A stretch of 64,000 nucleotides of DNA from Streptomyces sp. MUM 178J (GTDB taxonomy: Bacteria > Actinomycetota > Actinomycetes > Streptomycetales > Streptomycetaceae). Where the stretch lies: contig NZ_JADWYQ010000011.1 in the NCBI RefSeq assembly GCF_022414575.1, positions 76,700 to 140,699 on the forward strand, read 5' to 3'. Positions 61,064-64,000 of this stretch are shown here, in pieces (position 1 is the stretch's first letter; every line of letters begins with the position of its first letter). The notes below the pieces were generated by a model. The model had not been told where the DNA came from. It did not search any database and saw nothing but the letters and a program-made list of their open reading frames with translations. Made by a program: the position numbers and the translations under genes.

Positions 61064-61939
61064 ATGATGTACGAGCCCCCGCCGGAACGGTCAGGGCGCA
61101 GGCTGCGTCTGACCCGCCGTGGCCGGCTGGTCCTGATCGTCACCATGGCCGCCGCGGCCTGCGCTGCCGTACTGATCCCCCTGCTGGTGCTCCAAGAGGA
61201 GCCGAAGCCCGAGAAGCAGCCGGAGAAGCGCCGGACCCTGCTGATCCCCGAGGGCTGGCGCGCCTCACAGGTGTACCGGGCCGTCGACAAGGCGCTGGGC
61301 AAACCCCCGGGCGCCACCCGCAAGGCCGCTGCCACCGCCGATCTCAAGCTGCCCGCCGAGGCCAAGGGGAACCCGGAGGGCTATCTCTTCCCCGCCACCT
61401 ACCCCGTCGATCCCGGCGCCACCCCGGCCGGGCTGCTCGCCTATATGGTCGACACGGCCCACAAGCGGTTCGCCGCCGACAGCGTCAGCGCCGGAGCCCA
61501 GCGCTCCGGCGCCGGGCTCTACCGGACCGTCAACATCGCCAGCATCGTGCAGGCGGAGGTGGACGCGGCCGCCGACATGGGCAAGGTCGCCAGGGTCATC
61601 CACAACCGGCTGAAGCAGGGCATGCCGCTCCAGATGGACTCCACGCTCAACTACGCCCTGAACCGCTCCACCCTGGACACCACGCTCGACGACACCAGAC
61701 TCGACAGCCCGTACAACACCTATCTGCGCCTGGGGCTGCCGCCGACCCCGATCGGCAACCCGGGCGAAGAGGCCCTGCGCGCGGCGCTCGACCCGCCGGA
61801 AGGCGACTGGATGTACTTTGTCACCGTCGCCCGCGGGGACACCCGGTTCACGGCCGACTATGCGGAGCACCGGCGCAATGTGGAGGAGTTCAACGCCCGT
61901 CGCAGAAGCGCCGGAGCCACGGCCGGCACTGACAGCTGA
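61064..61939 (+). CDS. MltG/YceG-like endolytic transglycosylase
   Basis: 291 residues. One N-terminal membrane anchor (LVLIVTMAAAACAAVLIPLLV), a short LysM-like stretch (LLIPEGWRASQVYRAVDKAL) and the catalytic domain with NPEGYLFPATYPV, ASIVQAEVDAAADMGKVARV and MDSTLNYAL. The usual ASIVEKE reads ASIVQAE: the first Glu is Gln, the later Glu remains. MltG cuts nascent glycan strands. It is shorter than E. coli MltG and is likely a second copy, since the aroE-linked mltG of actinobacteria lies elsewhere. Confidence 0.85.
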   Translation: MMYEPPPERSGRRLRLTRRGRLVLIVTMAAAACAAVLIPLLVLQEEPKPEKQPEKRRTLLIPEGWRASQVYRAVDKALGKPPGATRKAAATADLKLPAEAKGNPEGYLFPATYPVDPGATPAGLLAYMVDTAHKRFAADSVSAGAQRSGAGLYRTVNIASIVQAEVDAAADMGKVARVIHNRLKQGMPLQMDSTLNYALNRSTLDTTLDDTRLDSPYNTYLRLGLPPTPIGNPGEEALRAALDPPEGDWMYFVTVARGDTRFTADYAEHRRNVEEFNARRRSAGATAGTDS

Positions 61940-61965
61940 TCACATCGGGCGCGGGCGGCGGCGGA

Positions 61966-63060
61966 TCACGCGAGGGTGGGCGCACGCTCCTCCAGCAGCC
62001 GCTTGATCTCGCGCACCGCGGCCCGCCCCGCCCGGTTCGCGCCGATCGTCGACGCCGAAGGACCGTAGCCCACCAGATGGACGCGGCGGTCGCGGACCGC
62101 ACGGGTGCCGTCCAGCCGGACGCCGCCGCCCGGCTCCCGCAGCCTCAGGGGCGACAGATGGCCGATCGCCGGCCGGAAGCCCGTCGCCCACAGGATCACA
62201 TCCGCCTCGGCCGTCCGACCGTCACCCCACTCCACACCCGCGGGGGTGATCTGCTCGAACATGGGCAGCCGCTCCAGCACCCCCCGCTCGCGGGCGCGGC
62301 GCACCGCGTCGGTCAGCGGCAGCCCGGTCACGGAGACCACGCTCCGCGGCGGCAGGCCCTGCCGTACGCGCTCCTCCACCAGTGCGACCGCCGCCCGCCC
62401 GGCCTCCTCGTCGAACGGCCCCTCCCGGAACACAGGGGCGCGTCGTGTCACCCAGTAGGTCTCCGCCGCCACTCCGGCGATCTCCATCAGATGCTGGGTG
62501 CCCGAGGCCCCGCCGCCCACCACGATCACCCGCAGCCCGGCGAACTCCTGCGGCCCCGGATAGTCCGCCGTGTGCAGTTGACGTCCGCGGAAGGTCTCCT
62601 GGCCCGGATAGCGGGGCCAGAACGGCCGGTCCCAGGTGCCCGTCGCATTGATCAGGGCACGGCTCGACCAGGCGCCCTCGGAGGTCTCCGTCAGCAGCCG
62701 CCCGCCGTCGCCCTCGCGCACCGCGGTCACCTCCACCGGACGGCGCACCCGCAGACCGAAGCGTTCCTCGTAGGCGGCGAAGTACGCGCCGATCACCTCG
62801 GAGGAGGGCCGGGCCGCGTCGGCGTCCAGGGCCTGAGCCGACTCCATGCCCGGCAGCGCGTGCATGCCGTGCACCTTGCCGTAGGTCAGCGAGGGCCAGC
62901 GGAACTGCCATGCCCCGCCGGGCCGCGGGGCGCGGTCGAGGACGGTGAAGTCACGGTCCGGCGCCAGACCCGCGCGCCGTAGATGGTAGGCGCCGGAGAG
63001 CCCCGCCTGCCCGGCGCCGATGACGACGACGTCCACATCCCGTACACCGAAATCGTTCAT
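61966..63060 (-). CDS. FAD/NAD(P)-dependent flavin monooxygenase-like oxidoreductase
   Basis: 364 residues. FAD motif VVVIGAGQAGLSGAYHLRRA, NADPH motif VIVVGGGASGTQHLMEIAG, and LWATGFRPAIGHLSPL near the C-terminus fit the class B flavoprotein monooxygenase group (CzcO/putative FMO). It probably oxygenates a small organic or sulfur compound. The start ATG at 63060 lies 20 bp from a GC-rich palindrome; a TetR gene follows upstream on the same strand. Confidence 0.88.
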   Translation of the reverse strand: MNDFGVRDVDVVVIGAGQAGLSGAYHLRRAGLAPDRDFTVLDRAPRPGGAWQFRWPSLTYGKVHGMHALPGMESAQALDADAARPSSEVIGAYFAAYEERFGLRVRRPVEVTAVREGDGGRLLTETSEGAWSSRALINATGTWDRPFWPRYPGQETFRGRQLHTADYPGPQEFAGLRVIVVGGGASGTQHLMEIAGVAAETYWVTRRAPVFREGPFDEEAGRAAVALVEERVRQGLPPRSVVSVTGLPLTDAVRRARERGVLERLPMFEQITPAGVEWGDGRTAEADVILWATGFRPAIGHLSPLRLREPGGGVRLDGTRAVRDRRVHLVGYGPSASTIGANRAGRAAVREIKRLLEERAPTLA

Positions 63061-63080
63061 GATTCTACTAATGCTCCAGT

Positions 63081-63090
63081 GCGACGTCGC
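63081..63090. promoter_or_regulatory. palindrome GCGACGTCGC upstream of the monooxygenase gene
   Basis: A perfect 10-bp palindrome, with a related ACGT core at 63097, in the 128-bp gap between the TetR gene and the monooxygenase gene. It is a candidate operator, but short GC-rich palindromes are frequent in this genome. Confidence 0.35.
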
Positions 63091-63188
63091 AATTCCACGT
63101 CACAATGGGCGGCATGGTGGCTACCGGGGGTACGACCCCGGCGCACCCCGGGCAGCTGACCTCGGCAACTCCAAGATCCCCGACAGAG

Positions 63189-63809
63189 TCAAGCTGGTCG
63201 GGGTCCATGGGCTGTGTCGAGAAGGCGGGGGAGGGATACGGTGAGGAAGCGGTCGAAGGGGATACGGCTGTGGTCGACGCGGCCTCGCATGACGGCTCCT
63301 TCCCAGCACTCGATGATCATCGATGCCAGTTCCGTCGTCCCGGTGGCCGCGGTGATGTCTCCCGCGTCTCTTGCCTGTGCCAGACATGCTCCGACGAGGG
63401 CGGACCACTGGTCCATGACGTCGGCCAGCTGCTGGCGTGCCTGACCATTGTCATCGGTTACCTCGAGGGCGAGGTTGCCCAGGAGGCACCCGAGCGCGAA
63501 CCCGCGCTGGGCGTGGTCCCGGGTCAGTGCGCCGAAGAATGCCACCAGGCGGCTGACCGGGGGGACCGAGGGGTCGGTCAGGAGCGGGCCGTGATCACGG
63601 ACGACTGTCGACCAGTAGTCGTCGATGACCGCGGCCACGAACGCGTTCTTGCTGTCGTAGTAGCTGTAGAACGACCCCTTCGGCACACCGGCCGTGTCCG
63701 TGATCTCCTTGATGCCCACCGCGTTGATGCCACGGGCATGGAACAGGGCGCGCCCGGCATCGAGAAGCCGCACGCGGACTAGGGGATTGGCAGGTCGGGG
63801 CACACCCAC
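63189..63809 (-). CDS. TetR/AcrR-family regulator (AcuR-like)
   Basis: 206 residues. N-terminal helix-turn-helix ALFHARGINAVGIKEITDTA and GVPKGSFYSYYDSKNAFVAA; C-terminal segment RGFALGCLLGNLALEVTDDN is typical of the TetR_C_6/AcuR group, which often controls reductases or monooxygenases sensing reactive organics. GTG starts at 63809 or 63803. The monooxygenase gene downstream on the same strand is a candidate target. Confidence 0.9.
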   Translation of the reverse strand: MGVPRPANPLVRVRLLDAGRALFHARGINAVGIKEITDTAGVPKGSFYSYYDSKNAFVAAVIDDYWSTVVRDHGPLLTDPSVPPVSRLVAFFGALTRDHAQRGFALGCLLGNLALEVTDDNGQARQQLADVMDQWSALVGACLAQARDAGDITAATGTTELASMIIECWEGAVMRGRVDHSRIPFDRFLTVSLPRLLDTAHGPRPA

Positions 63810-63899
63810 ACCCTAACCCCGGCCCGCCCACCCCCTCACAGCGGTCACGGTTGCGCATCGGGCCGCCACCGCTCCACACATGTCGCACTCCTGAACAGG

Positions 63900-64000
63900 T
63901 CAAAAAGGGTCGGTCGGGCTGGGTTGCTTGTTGGCGCCGAGCTCGATCGGCACGCCGACGAGGGAGCCGTACTCGGTCCACGAGCCGTCGTAGTTCTTGA
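63900..64000 (-). CDS. thiosulfate sulfurtransferase (rhodanese), C-terminal end
   Basis: The last 33 codons are present, reading KNYDGSWTEYGSLVGVPIEL and ending in ANKQPSPTDPF. This is the conserved C-terminus of actinobacterial tandem-rhodanese sulfurtransferases, where YDGSWTEYG is the hallmark. The catalytic Cys lies outside the window. The rest of the gene continues beyond the right edge. Confidence 0.85.
   Translation of the reverse strand, partial: KNYDGSWTEYGSLVGVPIELGANKQPSPTDPF

Overview
The window reads as chromosomal DNA of a Streptomyces or very close relative. It is uniformly GC-rich, most codons end in G or C, and GTG starts are common. It carries several lineage-typical families: a DUF397 protein with an XRE/DUF5753 regulator, a subtilisin-inhibitor-like protein, a sigma-B/F-type factor, an ECF41 factor, an SAV_2336-type protein and MurT/GatD. 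From memory, the block purB - biotin genes - urease - pfkA - murT/gatD - def resembles the conserved left half of Streptomyces chromosomes; this was not checked. I saw no tRNA, rRNA, insertion sequence, prophage or CRISPR array. Both ends cut through genes.

Layout. 0-6.4 kb: a cut MocR regulator divergent from an EamA exporter, an alpha/beta hydrolase, an ECF41 sigma factor, a GntR/UTRA regulator with a DasR-like palindrome over its promoter, and a ROK regulator. 6.4-12 kb: a repeat element, mug, purB, an SGNH hydrolase and two coupled CNNM/CorC-type membrane proteins. 12-13.5 kb: a small toxin-antitoxin-like pair and a methyltransferase. 13.6-18.7 kb: bioD, bioA and bioB on the minus strand, divergent from bioF. 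18.6-23 kb: a WhiJ-like regulator/DUF397/ATPase set, an NlpC/P60 hydrolase behind a predicted c-di-AMP riboswitch, a ClpP paralogue lacking the catalytic histidine, and an orphan Phd/YefM antitoxin. 23.2-27.7 kb: urease operon ureABCFGD without ureE. 27.7-40 kb: an acyltransferase, a FUSC membrane protein, a string of small stress-type proteins, a type II NADH dehydrogenase-like enzyme, transketolase, succinate-semialdehyde dehydrogenase, a sigma-B/F factor and an SSI-like inhibitor. 40-47.7 kb: ctaG, pfkA, gatD-murT, def, a TetR/acyl-CoA dehydrogenase pair and a glutathione peroxidase. 47.7-54.7 kb: a tight four-gene conflict-type operon. 54.8-64 kb: a DEAD/DEAH helicase, a membrane hydrolase, a MarR/ABC exporter pair with a clear operator, an MltG-like protein, an FAD monooxygenase, a TetR regulator and the end of a rhodanese.

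The most interesting locus is 47752-54711 (minus strand). In order of transcription it encodes a Trypco1 protein, a trypsin-EAD-VMAP-C protein, a MoxR AAA ATPase, and a 1132-residue protein joining an SAV_2336 N-terminus, a vWA-like domain, a pseudokinase and a ParA/MinD-like NTPase. The genes are separated by 4 bp, overlap by 4 bp, then are separated by 3 bp. This matches the VMAP-vWA-MoxR ternary conflict systems proposed from comparative genomics. The pseudokinase and ParA-like modules on the vWA partner, both with altered key residues, look unusual. A proteolytic, abortive-type defence or stress response is a reasonable inference but untested.

Other points of note: the riboswitch at 21228-21425, the DasR-like operator at 3509-3522, the ClpP paralogue with Arg in place of His, the Fic-like toxin without its motif, and dispersed repeats that have entered the 3' ends of mug and def.
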